A DNA stretch of 64,000 nucleotides from contig JAQNDB010000484.1 in assembly GCA_029204045.2 (NCBI GenBank), positions 17,653-81,652 on the forward strand, written 5' to 3'. The translations under genes were made by a program, and so were the position numbers. This DNA comes from Tillandsia leiboldiana. Its lineage: Eukaryota; Streptophyta; Magnoliopsida; Poales; Bromeliaceae. The notes beneath the pieces are model-generated. The model did no database searches and had not been told where the DNA came from. It saw only the letters and a program-made list of their open reading frames with translations. How positions within the stretch are numbered: position 1 is the first letter of the stretch; every line of letters starts with the position of its first letter. Positions 9,797-21,286 of this stretch are shown here, one piece after another.

Positions 9797-12700
9797 TGTA
9801 GTGTTCTGGTTTTTCCCATGCAACTTTCCGATGAATCCACTATGTAGAACACCTAGTGCCGGTGTGTCTGGCCCATGGTGCATCAAAGGGATGCTACAGA
9901 TGGACCATGTGAGTTATCGATAGCTGAATTGGCCTTCGGCTGCATTTGCTGAATTTTAGAAAAGGTTTTGGGCCAATCTGAGGATGGATTTGGATTCAGC
10001 GCGGAAAAACGCTTGAAAACGGCTATTTGCTTGTTAAATTTGGAGTCCGGATGACCAAAAACGGGCTTCCGGAAGTTTTGGGTGATTCCCGGTGCATGGG
10101 GGGTGACCGTGGACCGGCCTGAGCCACGTGGCGGCCTATCATTGGCCGGCTCACGCAGCTCGGTCCACGGGGTGGCGCGGCGGTGCATGGACCGCGGGCG
10201 GGGGACGCGTGGCGTGCGCGGAGTGGTTGGCGCACGCGGCGCGGCCCAGCGAGTTTGCGCGGCGTTGGTGGACCGAGCGTAGGACACGTGGCAGCAGGCT
10301 ATAGGCTGGCCCACGAAGTCGCGGTCCACGGGGAGGGGCCGCCTCGGGACGGAGCGCACTGTGCGCCTGGCGCCGCTGTCGGGCACTCGAGTGCGGGCCA
10401 CGCGTCGGCCCGCCACTGGCGGGCCGTACCTACCCCCGCTGACCGCGGGGGGACGCGTGGCGCGCAGCGGGACCTCCGCACCGCTGTTTCCTGTTGTAGG
10501 GCGACGTGGCGGCACCTCGTGCTTTCGGGCGCGTCGGACGGGGATCATCCGACCGGGTTTTCGGGCGCAATGCGCCCGGATCCTGCGCCCGAAAACCCGG
10601 CCCACTTCATTAGTGGGCTGGGCCTATAAATAGGTTTCCCTGTTCGTTCTCTTGGCTTTTTGGACCCCATTTCGCAGAGTGTTCTTCAGAGAAGTTTTCC
10701 CTCACTCAGTGCACTACCCATTGGAGGACTTTGAGGATTTTTGGAGGCACAGTTCCCGAGGTTCACCATTTTACGGCGCGGCGCGACGCTTGTTTCCCGG
10801 CGACCCGCTTAGCCCCTTCTCAGTGTTTGGACTCCTCCGACTCACCCCGACTTCGGATTTCGCCGATTCTTCCGCCGTTGGACTCCTGGCAGGTAGGACT
10901 TCAACTCCTGTGTTTTGAGGTTCCTCGATTTCCATGCTGATCTTGGAGTTTTCTGAGCACCCATTTGACCCATTTTTCTTCGCGGACTTTTGGACAGCAC
11001 CGCGGTGTTCTTGCCGTATCTTTTCGTTCAGACGTCGGATCGAGGCGATTCAAGAGGCCTTTTTCATCTATATTTCGCAAGGAGTCTTCTGGATTTTTCT
11101 CAGATTTTTCTGGATTTTGTACGAGGGTGAGAATCTCCTTTTTCTGTGGTTCTTTGTTACAGAAATTTGGTACAGTTTGGATTGGGGTGTTTCCCTTGCC
11201 GGATTTTTATCTCAGCAGAGGAAACTCCGATTTGGGCGTGCAGGTACTCGTTTCGACGGGTTCGTCGCGAGGATCGCGATAGTATTTTTCTTGGATTTTT
11301 CTGGGCATTTTTCGCTGGTAAAAATTGGAGAATTCTGGACTGTGGTATTACGGGACAGATTTTGGAAATTGTGAATGATTAGCTTATGTACTTTCCTTTG
11401 GGGTATTTTGTACAGATTGGTGGTGAGTATTTGGACTGAGCTTGGGTTTCGCTTTTGGGAACTTGGATTAGCGCTCGAGGTGGGTGATGTTGTGAACCTC
11501 CTACTTGTGAATGTCACTTGGCCTATTAGAATGCCTTGATCATGTGCTATTAATTGTGAATGTATCTAGTATGCTTGTATGAGATTGAGGTTCCTTTGTT
11601 AATATTTGCATTGTTAGCAAGCTACAGGTTAGTAAGTGGTGTTTCCATGTTTTAGATATGCAGTTTAATTAGTTGGAAATAATACTTAAGCCATATCATG
11701 TCGTATGTTAAGGGAAGGTTTGGGCATGTGGTTAGAATGCATGTTGTAAAAAGGGTACTTGCTAGTAGATTATGCATCTAAATTGTATCATATATCGTGC
11801 CACATGTACATCGGGGGTTCCAAACACTTAATGTTGCATATGTTAGAATAATTGAAATGATTTTATCAAATAAAGGACTTTGCATGCTTGAATGGTCAAC
11901 TAGCTAGGCCACCTTTTTCTGCTACACAAACATGTTGGAATTGACTTAGGAGAAACCATGCTTTTATTCGTTCTCCTGTTGTCTAGTCTTAGGGGATTGT
12001 GTAGTCAGATGTTCAGAGTTGGGACAGTCGGGGATCGATGTTTGGGTGTTGCGGCAACCGCGGACTGTGGGCGGTTGACCGGCTTATTATTATTATTATT
12101 ATTGCATCTGATTGGAGGTAGGGGATCGAGTTTCCCTTTAGTGGATGGGTTTTCCCACTTTGATTAGAGTCGTGACCCAGTCCTGCTATTTTATGATACT
12201 GATGATACTAGTTACAGTGATACTATGCTCGTGTGGGTCGCTCCCCTCGAGTGCCACTCCGGAGTAGGTTTCAGACCGTGTTGGGTGCCGGTCAGAACGT
12301 GTTGGGTTCCGGTCATTTGGACAGGGGAGATACTGAGTTGTGAGGTTGACAGCAGAGCAGGCAGTACCAGTGTTTACTGGTGTTTTGATTGGGTTGGTCA
12401 GGCAGTCTTTGACGTTCTGGTGCATGCTTTAAGTTATTCTTTTAGCTAGGCATCTTAGAGGCATGTTAGTGGTAGCTCTTCATCAGTAGTGTTACCTGTA
12501 GCTTACCACCTTTGTTTTCATTTTCGCCTCTGATAGTCCTAGTGGGCATGTCTGAGTTTGAGGTCTACCCACTAGGGGAAGCTACTGTTTTTATAGTAGT
12601 TCTCACCCCCCCACTGCTTTCTCTTTTCTTTTCCCCTTTGTTTTGCAGAGTCCTCTGCGGGAGTTGCGGGACCCTCTTCCCTGGATCGAGGTAAGAGGAT

Positions 12701-13047
12701 CGCTGATTAGATAGCTACTGCCCCGAGTTCGAGTTTTGTAGTTTTGATGTATCCCCTGTACACTCAGACGGTTGTATTTTCTTTTATTTTGGGTCTGGCT
12801 GCGGCCAGCTGGTTGTATTTATTTCGTGAGCTGGGAGAGACACTTGTATATTTGTGAGAGCTTATTATACTTTTATTTCCAGCATTTGTCTGAGATGTAT
12901 CAGTTTTAGTTTAGCACTGTTTTATGCTCCTTTATTATATATTTTATATCTGAGCAGGTTACCAGCGCTTCGTGTACACGGAAAATTCCGTATGCACGGC
13001 GGATCTGTGGACGGGCCCGGGTTCTGGTTTACACCCGGGGCGTGACA
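9797..13047 (+). repeat. Element A 3' LTR (3251 bp)
   Basis: Begins tgtagtgttctgg and ends cgtgaca, with TG...CA termini. Everything from 10235 on is collinear with 1821-4633. The first 438 bp exist only here. The GC-rich upstream part carries overlapping open frames on both strands, which are composition artefacts. The TATA box is at 10625. The terminal 100 bp (ctgagcaggttaccagcgct to cgtgaca) closely resemble the end of element C's LTR, showing a common family. Confidence 0.93.
10625..10632 (+). promoter_or_regulatory. TATA box of element A 3' LTR
   Basis: TATAAATA, the same context as the 5' LTR copy. It could drive outward transcription into element F sequence. Confidence 0.65.
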
Positions 13048-13328
13048 TGTTTGGTTGTTGAGGAAGATTTTATCTGCTTCTTTTTCTTTAGATAGAGTCT
13101 GTCTTCGTTATCAACTGCTTGTTGTGCTTCTCTACAAAAAGTGTCCCAATCCTCTTCATCTTCTGATTCTGACTCAATCGGTGGATTAGTTTTCATCTTC
13201 TTTTGACTAGACTCAGCTTGTTCCTTTTTGACAGATGCTCGGGTTCCCACTAATGCCACAATGAGCACAATAATCCAAGCAAAAATCATCTTTGAAATTC
13301 TTTTGAGTAAAGTCATGCAAGCATCCAC
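13048..13328 (-). pseudogene. Element F env-like ORF, N-terminal fragment
   Basis: The first 90-odd codons of the env-like ORF of a SIRE-type element, cut off by insertion of element A; the downstream remainder is outside the window. By comparison with D and H (MVITWIVFLLAAMVHTR) the natural start is probably the internal ATG at 13289 (MIFAWIIVLIVALVGTR). That gives a hydrophobic N-terminal segment able to act as a signal or membrane anchor, followed by a Lys- and then Asp/Glu-rich stretch (SESEDEEDWDTF). The current frame runs a few codons into A's LTR, ending in VTPRV and a stop. No function can be assigned beyond membership of the env-like group. Confidence 0.75.
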
Positions 13329-13816
13329 TCAAGAATACGACAAAAAAATGTTTATTTTCAAAAATTTGAAAACCTGTACCTAAACAATCATTATCAGGTA
13401 GAGAGACTAAGAATCAAGTTAGTTTTCCAAAAAGAATTTTAAAAATAGATCAATTCCATGATTTTCAAAAATTCCTATTATATGCCCTAAAACTGAAATT
13501 TTAGAAATCGAAGCCTAAAAATCCGTTAATCAGGAGAGTACCTAGCATATAATCAAAACTAATCTACCCAGAGTTCTTATTTCAAAAGAAATTTTATCAA
13601 AAACCAATTCAAAACGAGAAAGATATAAAGTTTTCATCACGTTTTGAGGAAGAACATGAAAAAACTGTGAAAAATCGAGATTTTGATCAAGAAAACTTAC
13701 TTAGAATCGAAGAACTTGAGTTTGGAAGCTTCCAAGATGGATGAATTCTAGAGAGAGAAGCTCTGGAGACTTAGGAACAAAAGATTGAAGTAAAAGAAAT
13801 GAAAACCCTTTTGTTC

Positions 13817-13930
13817 TATATAAAACCCTAGCCGCGATCCGGATCATATCGGGAATCCAGTCCGGATCGGCTACCCGCAGGAAATACCTGCGTTCGAGAT
13901 CCGGATCGGCTTGTCCAATCCGGATCGGCT
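13817..13930 (-). promoter_or_regulatory. Putative internal promoter of element F env-like ORF
   Basis: On the minus strand, about four ATCCGGAT-like motifs (forward copies at roughly 13836, 13861, 13900 and 13918, one with a changed first base) precede a tttatata box (TATA at 13817-13825). The box lies about 490-530 bp upstream of the env-like start. D and H have the same order, motif array then TATA then env-like ORF. This is inferred from conservation only. Confidence 0.5.
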
Positions 13931-14405
13931 CCAATTTTTTCTTCAGAATAATTCAGAAAAATTCCACAAAATCCAGAAAAATTATGTAAGCGCTTTTGTG
14001 TATCAACTTTAAATGAAAATCATCGTTTCATACAACAAGAAATAGATTATGTCAAATCTATCAATAACATCCAACAAAGGAAACGAAAATTTATAAAAAT
14101 TAAATCCCTTAAAGTTGAACAACTTCAATCACATCTAACATGATCTTATGAGTAATGCCTTTATCAAATCATCAATTTGGTAAAGAAAATGAAATATCAA
14201 GATCAATAGATGTCTGAAATTCCAGATAAGTTAGATAATATATCTAGTCAATTTATTGTAAGGAGTGGCTCTTTGAGCATCTTTCAATAAAATCCCCACC
14301 TTATACCAACCTTGGAATTTGACAGAGTCAAGTATTCCAAAAAGCATTTTATTTAATCAACTCGAACAACCATGCTTGGTATACATGTGGTAGCTGCACA
14401 CAGTA

Positions 14406-14419
14406 CTCGGACGACCGAG
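14406..14419 (-). other. Conserved hairpin in the pol-env spacer of F
   Basis: On the minus strand it reads CTCGG-TCGT-CCGAG, a 5-bp stem with a TCGT loop. It sits in a block of about 120 bp conserved in all four copia elements. Sequence is identical to the D and H copies. Confidence 0.55.
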
Positions 14420-14861
14420 GTGGTAGCTCTTTCCTCCATGTGGTGGTAGTTTTTACACTCCTCATTGGGATGTAACTCTTTCCACATCTTTTGAGCATAA
14501 TACTTTTTCTTTGACTCCCCCTCAATTGGCTATCAATTATTTAAAATATAAAGTATTCAACCAAAAATTGATCTCGATTTCATACTCGACTAAATAGTCA
14601 AATAAGATAAAAACTATACCAAGAGATCATTGAGAGAGAAATTGACTTTGATCAAAACAAAGATGATTTAATTGACATAAATGATCATTGCATCAAATGA
14701 ATTATTATGATATCCAAAGCACAATAAATTTCTAAATAGACGAAAAGATGTTATTAAAGTTAATAATACACATGCTCAATTAATGTTCTATGTCTAAGCA
14801 TAGATAATGAACAAAAACACAAAAAACAAAACCTAACCTATGCAAAAGTTTCAAAAAGAGG

Positions 14862-16415
14862 TTATTTCAAGGAAAGCATTCCAATTGCTTTACGCAAATG
14901 AATAAAACGTTTTTGATCTAAAGGTTTTGTTAAAATGTCAGCCAATTGATCTTCAGTTGAAATGTAGGAAATTTGAAGAATATTTGATTCAACTAGCTCT
15001 CTTAGAAAATGATATCTAAGTTCAATGTGTTTTGTTCTCGAGTGCAACACAGGGTTTTTAGAAATGTTTATAGCACTTGTGTTGTCACAAAGAATTGTTA
15101 CCGAAGTTGCTGAAATTCGGAAGTCGCTCAACACACTTTTCATCCAAATGAGTTGGGTTGAACAACTACCTGCTGAAATATATTCCGCTTCGGCGGTCGA
15201 GAGTGCAATGCAGTTTTGCTTTTTACTATGCCATGCAACAAGGCAATGGCCAAGATAAAAACATGCACCACTCGTGCTTTTCCGATCATCCACAGATCCT
15301 GCCCAATCGGCATCTGAATATCCTATAATGTCAAGCGTTGTTCCCATAGGATACCAAATCCCGAAATTCAAAGTTCCTTTGATGTACCGGATGATCCTTT
15401 TCACCGCTTTCAGGTGAACCTCCTTTGGTGCTGATTGATATCTTGCACAAATTCCAACACTAAACGATATATCCGGGCGACTAGCCGTGAGATAGAGTAG
15501 ACTTCCAATCATACTGCGATAGAGCTTCTCGTCTACACTTCCACTAAGAGATTCACTTCCTAATCCCTTATTGCTAGTTCCCATAGGAGTTGGAAAGTCT
15601 TTAGACTCTTCTAATCCGAATTTCTTCACCAACTCCTTTGCATACTCGGATTGACACAAATGGATGCCATCATCATTTTGTTTCACTTGCAATCCAAGAA
15701 AGTATGTCAGTTCCCCCATCATGGACATCTCAAATTCGCTTTCCATGGTTTCAGCGAATTTAGAAACATCATTATCTCTAGTTGCACCAAATACAATGTC
15801 ATCGACATAGATTTGTGCTACAATGAAATTATCTTGATAGTGCTTCACAAAGAGAGTCCGGTCTGCTCCCCCTTGAGTGTAGCCCTTTTCCAGTAGGTGC
15901 TTTGTTAGCCTTTCGTACCATGCTCGCGGTGCTTGTTTTAGACCGTAAAGAGCCTTTTTCAAACGAAAAACATGGTTAGGTTGTTTATAGTCTACAAAAC
16001 CTTTCGGTTGAGCCACATAAACTTCCTCATTTAAAAACCCATTTAAAAATGCGCTCTTAACGTCCATTTGAAAGAGTTTTATTTTAAAATGACAAGCAAT
16101 AGCGAATAATATACGTATTGACTCGAGTCGAGCAATTGGGGCGAACGTCTCATCAAAGTCTATTCCTTCTATTTGAGAATAGCCTTGAGCAACTAAGCGT
16201 GCTTTATTCCTGATGATGGTACCATCCTCGTTCTTCTTATTCTTGAAAATCCATTTAGTACCAATCACATTGTGTTGCTTCGGAGGCTTTGTTAATTCCC
16301 AGACTTTGTTTCGTTCGAACTGATGGAGCTCTTCCTGCATAGCTTCAATCCAATAGTCATCCTGAAGAGCTTCATCAATGTTCTTTGGTTCAATCATGGA
16401 GACGTAGCATGCGAC
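14862..16415 (-). pseudogene. pol: Element F pol, 3' part (RT and RNase H)
   Basis: Open frame for the last 518 or so codons of a Ty1/copia polyprotein; the first ATG is at 16397 (MIEPKNIDEALQ). It contains the copia RT entry motifs (KWIFKNKKNEDGTIIRNKAR, ARLVAQGYSQ) and the catalytic YVDDIVFGAT near 15785-15815. RNase H motifs SDADWAGSVDDRKSTSG (near 15290) and ALSTAEAEY follow, and it ends KAIGMLSLK. This half has no internal stop. The 5' half of the same pol is at 52048-52955, separated by element G, and carries stop codons, so the gene is dead. Confidence 0.92.
16411..16415 (-). repeat. Target-site duplication of element G, left copy
   Basis: Forward gcgac here and tcgac at 52048-52052 flank element G. 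They differ at one base. The original site in F pol would read gtcgc on the minus strand, matching the Val/Cys codons around the break. Confidence 0.8.
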
Positions 16416-17058
16416 TGTAGGTTTTTATGGATCCACAAGGATCTAAATAGGTACTATCAAACAACTAGAGGGGGGGGTGAATAGGTGTAATACTTATAAA
16501 ACCAATCTTAGTGCAAAATAAAAACCAATGCGGAAATAAAAAACAGCACACCGAGATATACGTGGAAACTCCAATCCAGGAGAAAAACCACGGGACCAAC
16601 ACGCAATAACAATCCACTACGAAAAGAAGAATAACAAGGTGATTACCGACTCCACGGACTCAACCCCTCCTTCAACTTCTTCGGACCTTGCGCTCCACCG
16701 ATTGCACATCCACTGCACACGTTCGAATCCACGAACGCCACTCGAATCCACGAGCACACGTTTCGAATCCACGAAACGCCTTCAACACATCGAATCCACG
16801 ATGCTACGTCGAATCCACGACGCAATTCAGCCGATAAGAATATTGGCTTCGATGGTGATCCTTTGCTTAGATTATCATTGAGGAACCGTAGAAGAAATTT
16901 CTAAGCAAAGTCTAGATCAATTCAACAAAAGATAGATCTTGGAAGAACCGTCGAATTGACCTAAAAGAGGCTAAAAGAAGAATGATAAAAACCAGCCTCT
17001 AGGGTTGCTCTCGAGTGTTTTTTAATTGATCGGTAAGTATCGAGAAACCCTAAGTGTC

Positions 17059-17066
17059 TATTTATA
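17059..17066 (-). promoter_or_regulatory. TATA box of element G 3' LTR
   Basis: Forward tatttata, i.e. TATAAATA on the minus strand. It lies just downstream of the CCGGTAC array and is conserved in the 5' LTR at 51507-51514. Confidence 0.7.
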
Positions 17067-17128
17067 ACCCTTGGAAAAGATAAAAGTCGGTTTAGAGATT
17101 TTATCCCGAGAAGGCATTGTGTACCGGT

Positions 17129-17340
17129 ACCAAATAACGTGTTCCGGTACGCAATGGTGCAAAACACAGATTTTTCTATTGTGTTCCGGTACGCGAGTCT
17201 GTGTTCCGGTACGCAATGCAAATTTCAGAAAATTCTGTGTCGGGTTAGAGGAACTTCAAGTGTGGTTCCGGTACTCAATGTAAAAACTGATTTTTCCAAG
17301 ATAAACTTTATCCAAAACAAACCAAGTACCGGAATCCAAA
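17129..17340 (-). repeat. CCGGTAC-motif array in element G 3' LTR
   Basis: About seven CCGGTAC/GTACCGG units, several as gttccggtacgcaa, spaced 20-60 bp apart upstream of the TATA box. D and H have ATCCGGAT in the equivalent place. Likely a transcription-factor-binding or enhancer array. Confidence 0.6.
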
Positions 17341-17599
17341 CTTAAAATAAGTTGTAAGTTAAAACCAAGTTCCTAAAACCAAGTCTAAACCGGTTTTCAT
17401 TAATTTCCTGTTTCCAATGATTATAAACAAACTTTAATCACCATGAACTATATTTAATCATACCTGGGAGTTGACTTGGGCTCATGTTGAATCTTCAATG
17501 AGTCTTCGAAGGCTGATTTGACAATTTGATCCCTTTAAGACTCCGACTCAACTCACTGACTTGACTCACGAAATATGCCAACACCAAAAAGCCGTAACA

Positions 17600-17611
17600 A
17601 TCTCCCCCTTT
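17600..17611 (-). other. Polypurine tract of element G
   Basis: Forward atctcccccttt, i.e. AAAGGGGGAGAT on the minus strand, directly abutting the 3' LTR. Identical to the tract of element D. Two further purine runs (near 17975 and 18015) lie within the next 450 bp. Confidence 0.85.
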
Positions 17612-18163
17612 GGCAATTTCGTGACAAAACCCAAAAATACATAAAAGCGCTCAAGTCACTCATCTTAAACCAAAAATTCGAAATTCAATGTTATCACCAA
17701 AACATTGATTTTCTTTGCGTGAAAGATCTAATAAATGCAAAATACATTTGAACCAAACAGTCCTAGAACATACTCTATGACTTAGGACTTGGAGTCTTAA
17801 AGTGATGTAATTCCTACAAAACACAACTCCAAACAAAATCACACATTAGTCGTTAGAAATTAAAATCCTGCATTTGATTCGTCTTCCTTTTGGTTCTTTT
17901 GTTTTTCCGGGCTCTTTTGTTTTGTGGCTCTTGTTCTCAGTCTTTTCTTTATCACCCCCTATCTTAAGCATCTCTGTTCTCCCCTTTTTATGATACGTCC
18001 ATCTCATTTCTGTTCTCCCCATTTTTGTCACAAATTGTCAAACAGTTAAACAGACAAAAAGAAGCATACTAGAAGGATAAGTTCTTAGTTACATGCCCAT
18101 AAGAGTTCTTGTTCATCACAAAGTGAAAAGAAAAAGAAAACTAAAAACAAGAAGGAAAAGAGA
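17612..18163 (-). other. Element G 3' untranslated region
   Basis: A 550-bp AT-rich stretch between the env-like stop and the polypurine tract. It contains additional GGGGAGAACAG-type purine runs (forward ctgttctcccc near 17972 and 18011) that look like duplicated or decayed polypurine tracts. No coding potential is supported. Confidence 0.6.
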
Positions 18164-19516
18164 TCACTCATCCTCATTTGAATCATCATCATCATCATGT
18201 GATGTTGGTCCATGCGATGTACTCGGTGCAGTTGCTCCAGTGACCACATCATCATGTTTATACCCAAGGATATCGAAGATTTTCTTTAAACCATCCTCAA
18301 GTTTCTTGAAGCCTTGCTCCATCCTTTGCTTTAATGAACGAACATCCCGATGCAAGGTTTGAAGAGTTATGACCTCATCTGGTTCAGGAGATTCTTGACG
18401 AGGTGGTGCACTCACTGTCGCTTCACTTGCATAGGCTTTTGTATGCCCAAATATCTTCAAAGTGCTAATCGACTTGGCTAAAGTGATTCCATCAATTGCC
18501 CCCAAGCCATAATCATATTTGGCACAAGAAGTGTCCACTCCGTGATCTTCCAAAATACGAGTAATCAAGATTGGATATGGTAGAAGGTCACGTTGCCTTG
18601 ATCCCTCAATGACATGTACCATCTGCTGCCAAATAAGAAATGGAATGTTGGTGTTAATTCCATTTGCACTCTCCGGGTGACCAAGGAAAAAGAGAAGTAG
18701 CAATCGATCCCATCAAATCTGTTTGGTCCCCAGTGTGGGCAATAAGTTGTAACATACAATTAAGGACAAAATATGATACTCTGGTTTTAGGTCCTTTGAT
18801 TCAACATATGATCTGTTCGTGTGCGTCCCTGACTTGCAAATAGAGTCCACAACAATGTGCCAATGGGTGTCATGTCGAAAATCACCATCAGTGTAATAGA
18901 GACCAGTAGTGTCAACAGCTAATCCAAGATTTGCACCAATTACTGCTGGAGTAATGTCAAACTTGACGTCCTTAACTGTTGTTTCAATAATGAAAGCCCC
19001 TGTGTCATGGTCCTTTTGAAGTATGTTAGCTCTCATGTAGAACTCCCTGATGATCTCCACACAAAAACCCATCTTAGGTTGAACTCTGCCAAGTGGCCGA
19101 ATATGACTTCGTTCCAAAAGCCTTGCAAAGTCTGGCACCTCACGACATAGCTCGTTAAAATTCACGTGTCGCTCTCCAATGCATGTGCGGTTTGCAAATC
19201 TGGCACGGCGTTTTCCACTCACATGCTGTTCACTTTCATCAACATTTGATCTCCGTTGAGAGCGTTCGCGTATTACCGGTCCACCGGTTCTTCTACGCGG
19301 AGGAGAATCTGCACCCTTCTTTTTCCTTGAAGCCAAAGGTGCTTTCCCCTTTCCTTGAACTGATTCCTCTTCATATTCTGAGGAATGTTCAGATTCTGAG
19401 CTAGTTGAATCCTCATTGCGTGATCGTTTAGTAGCCTTTTTCTTTCCAGAACCGCGATCACGTCCACTTCCAGTGGCCATCAAAATCACTAGTGCAAGAA
19501 ACCATGAAAACGCCAT
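18164..19516 (-). pseudogene. Element G env-like protein, broken by one in-frame TGA
   Basis: About 450 codons in one frame, interrupted at 18713-18715 by TGA; D reads Arg here and the codon was probably CGA. The start at 19516 lies 4 nt after a splice-acceptor-like ttgtag. The N-terminus MAFSWFLALVILMATG is hydrophobic, followed by a Lys/Ser/Glu-rich linker. A conserved central domain contains RTCIGERHVNFNELC, GFCVEIIREFYMRA, DITPAVIGANLGL and LKPEYHILSLIVCYNLLP. After the TGA come INTNIPFLIWQQM, a coiled-coil-prone segment (LHRDVRSLKQRMEQGFKKLE) and an Asp-rich tail. The layout matches the D and H env-like ORFs, but the sequence is clearly divergent, so it is a separate subfamily. The central part resembles the plant 'putative plant transposon protein' family, recognised from memory. 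Function unknown. Confidence 0.82.
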
Positions 19517-19519
19517 TTC

Positions 19520-19883
19520 CTACAAAGAACACAATGCACTATGATTTGATCTTATAGGAAGGCTTAAACATGTCTAAGAAACATTCTAAACATGTCACAA
19601 TTGATGATTCATCATTTAAAATTCATTTACATTAAAAGCCCTAATTCTCAATTTCTTCTATGCTAAGAACATATGTAAATGTTAGATTCAATCAAATAGG
19701 CAAGGAAACATGAATCTAATTACATAGAAAAGAACCATATATGTTCTAAACATGAATTAAGGGTAATTTATGCAAGAGATTCCATTTGAAGTAAAAGTCT
19801 ACTAAAAAATCCCTAAATAAGACACCAAAACCTAAAAACTAGGGTTTTGAAGCAAAAGAAAACAAGATTAATGAAAAACTTAC
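19520..19883 (-). other. Probable 5' UTR intron of element G env-like gene
   Basis: On the minus strand the donor is ttt|GTAAGTTTTT (GT at 19883-19882) and the acceptor is ttctttgtAG at 19521-19520, 4 nt before the ATG. The 364-nt length is close to the 385 and 384 nt inferred for D and H. Inferred from splice-site consensus and conserved position. Confidence 0.5.
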
Positions 19884-19999
19884 AAATCAAGCCACCAAAT
19901 CTCTTGATCTTGAAAAGAAAAACCCTTAGAGATGTTTGAGAGAGAGAGAGGGAGGGTTTTGAAGTGGGAGAGAAGAAATAAAACCTTAGAATTCCGGAA

Positions 20000-20255
20000 T
20001 ATAAAGAAACCCAGATCGCGTACCTGTACAAGAAGTCGCGTACCGGTACGCAGTGTAAAAACTGAAAATCCTACGTTCGGGTTCGGGATTGAAAAATAGG
20101 GGGTGATCCGGATCCGCAATTTAGTTCCGGTACTAAGAATGGAGTACCGGTACGCAAGTGAAAAACCAGAAAAATTCACATTCAGGTTCCGGACTGGATT
20201 TTCTGATCCGGATTGGATTTTCCGGTACAAAGAAGCAGGTACCGGTACCACAGAG
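20000..20255 (-). promoter_or_regulatory. Putative internal promoter of element G env-like gene
   Basis: On the minus strand, several CCGGTAC/GTACCGG units and two GATCCGGAT units (forward near 20107 and 20202) precede a tttatat box at about 19999-20005. The CCGGTAC motif is the one arrayed in G's own LTR, while D and H use ATCCGGAT in both places. It lies about 490 bp upstream of the env-like ATG. Confidence 0.5.
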
Positions 20256-20779
20256 CCAAAGAGCAAAAATTTCTTGAAACAAATCCAAATTTTGAAATCT
20301 TTTCAAATACCGATTTGTATACCATCAAGAAATCTATTTAAGTGCTTTGAAAAATAATAAATTCACATAGATGTCATTCAATCCAATTAATTATAAAAAC
20401 TAAAAAGATTTACTCCAAAATCATGAAAAATAAAGATAAGACATTATAAACCGTTTTTCATGTTATATTCATCAAACACAAGTCATCAAAAATAATCTTG
20501 AGATCCAAACTCTATCAAGATGTAACGGATTTACAAAGATGACTTACGGAGATTTCCATGTGACATCAATTTTGAATTCTACCCTTTCAAATTGAGATAA
20601 GCACTAATTAAAATACCTAAGGGTGGCTCTTTGAGCATCTTTTTAACTATCCCACCTTATACCAACCAGGAGATTGTTCAAAATAAGAACTTTGAATATA
20701 AATCTCCGAATGCTTCAACTAAAAATTCTCATAAAATATTTTCCAAGCATCCATAACATGTGGTAGCTTCACACACAAA

Positions 20780-20791
20780 CCGGACGACCGG
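20780..20791 (-). other. Conserved hairpin in the spacer of G, with a compensatory pair
   Basis: On the minus strand CCGG-TCGT-CCGG. Compared with CTCGG-TCGT-CCGAG in D, H and F, the loop is identical and the T-A pair has become C-G, so pairing is kept. The D outer C-G pair is not kept in G. Confidence 0.5.
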
Positions 20792-21286
20792 GGTGGCAGC
20801 TCTTTCCTACATGTGGTGGTAGTTTTCACACTCCTTTCGGATGTAACTCTTTCCACATCTTTTACAATTCATTTATTTACCCTTGTAAGAATCTCTTACG
20901 TGAAAGAATTAAATCCCAAATTTTAGTCTATCGGTTGTCTCACGTTTATCACAATGAATTCACACAACCGAGATAGATTAAGCATCTAAAGATCACACAT
21001 GATTTCTAAAATTTGATGCTTATAACTATCAAAAACTCCTATAATGAAGTATCTTCAAGATTATGATTATGGAGTAAAGTTGATAATCCATATAAAATTA
21101 ATTTGGAGTGAATGAACGTGAAGCCCTTTTTATTCAATGCACTAAAACAAGTCGCAATTATTCATTAAATCCCTTTTGTTTAAAAACAAAACATGAATAC
21201 GACAAGCATTGAAATCATGTAATGCAAAGATCAAGATAAATATGAAAAGAAAACCGATCAAAGCATTACATACAGTCAAAAGCAAT

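Larger units (their letters stand above)
1821..13047 (+). mobile_element. Element A: Ty3/gypsy Tekay/Del-type chromovirus
   Basis: LTR retrotransposon with a truncated 5' LTR (1821-4633), an initiator-Met primer site, one gag-pol frame broken by two TAG codons, a polypurine tract and a complete 3' LTR (9797-13047). The order protease, reverse transcriptase, RNase H, integrase is Ty3/gypsy. The chromodomain-like C-terminus and very long LTRs place it near Tekay/Del. With the missing 438 bp of 5' LTR restored to its outline, the element would span about 11.7 kb. It lies in the env-like ORF of minus-strand copia element F; the right flank begins tgttt (13048-13052) and the left flank is outside the window. 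Dozens of mismatches between its LTRs make it clearly older than C. Confidence 0.93.
13329..14861 (-). other. Element F pol-env spacer (noncoding)
   Basis: This stretch has no gene. In element orientation it contains the conserved block at 14262-14524 (including a hairpin at 14406-14419), an ATCCGGAT-type array with a TATA-like box near 13817-13930, and a splice-donor-like taagtaagttttc whose GT is at 13700-13699. The arrangement matches the spacers of D, H and G. At the position of the D and H acceptor (cacag) F appears to read cat, so its intron acceptor may be lost. Confidence 0.65.
13048..16415 (-). mobile_element. Element F, left visible part: SIRE-type Ty1/copia (env-like start, spacer, pol 3' part)
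   Basis: This minus-strand segment contains, in element order, the 3' part of pol (16415 to 14862), a 1.5-kb noncoding spacer, and the first codons of an env-like ORF (13328 to 13048). It is cut on the left by element A and on the right by element G, which split pol. The pol reading continues at 52048 on the far side of G: the codons flanking the break match element D's uninterrupted protein (LVCGFACYVSLIEPKN in D). F is therefore the host of most of the window and the oldest element seen. Confidence 0.9.
16416..17599 (-). repeat. Element G 3' LTR (1184 bp)
   Basis: TGTAGG...GTAACA on the forward strand, so in element orientation it starts TGTTACGGC and ends CCTACA. It matches the split 5' LTR (1210 bp). 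The length difference is a 27-bp tandem duplication present only in the 5' LTR and one G in a poly-G run. About a dozen base differences are visible. Contents: an array of CCGGTAC-type motifs at 17129-17340, a TATA box at 17059-17066, and five CGAATCCACG copies at 16723-16821. Confidence 0.92.
19517..21286 (-). other. Element G gag-env spacer (noncoding), where pol would be expected upstream
   Basis: There is no gene in these 1.77 kb. In element orientation: 3' UTR-like sequence directly after gag, the conserved block and hairpin (20865-20624, hairpin 20791-20780), a motif array (20255-20035) with a TATA-like box near 20000, and a probable intron (19883-19520). The spacer is equivalent to the pol-env spacers of D, H and F, so the missing piece is exactly pol. 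Confidence 0.7.

Noticed and set aside
9883..10605. 240-codon minus-strand frame in element A's 3' LTR (shorter equivalent 1733-2191)
   Set aside because: Same GC-rich LTR artefact; the 5' LTR counterpart begins in the unrelated B-family LTR, so the frame is not a conserved unit.
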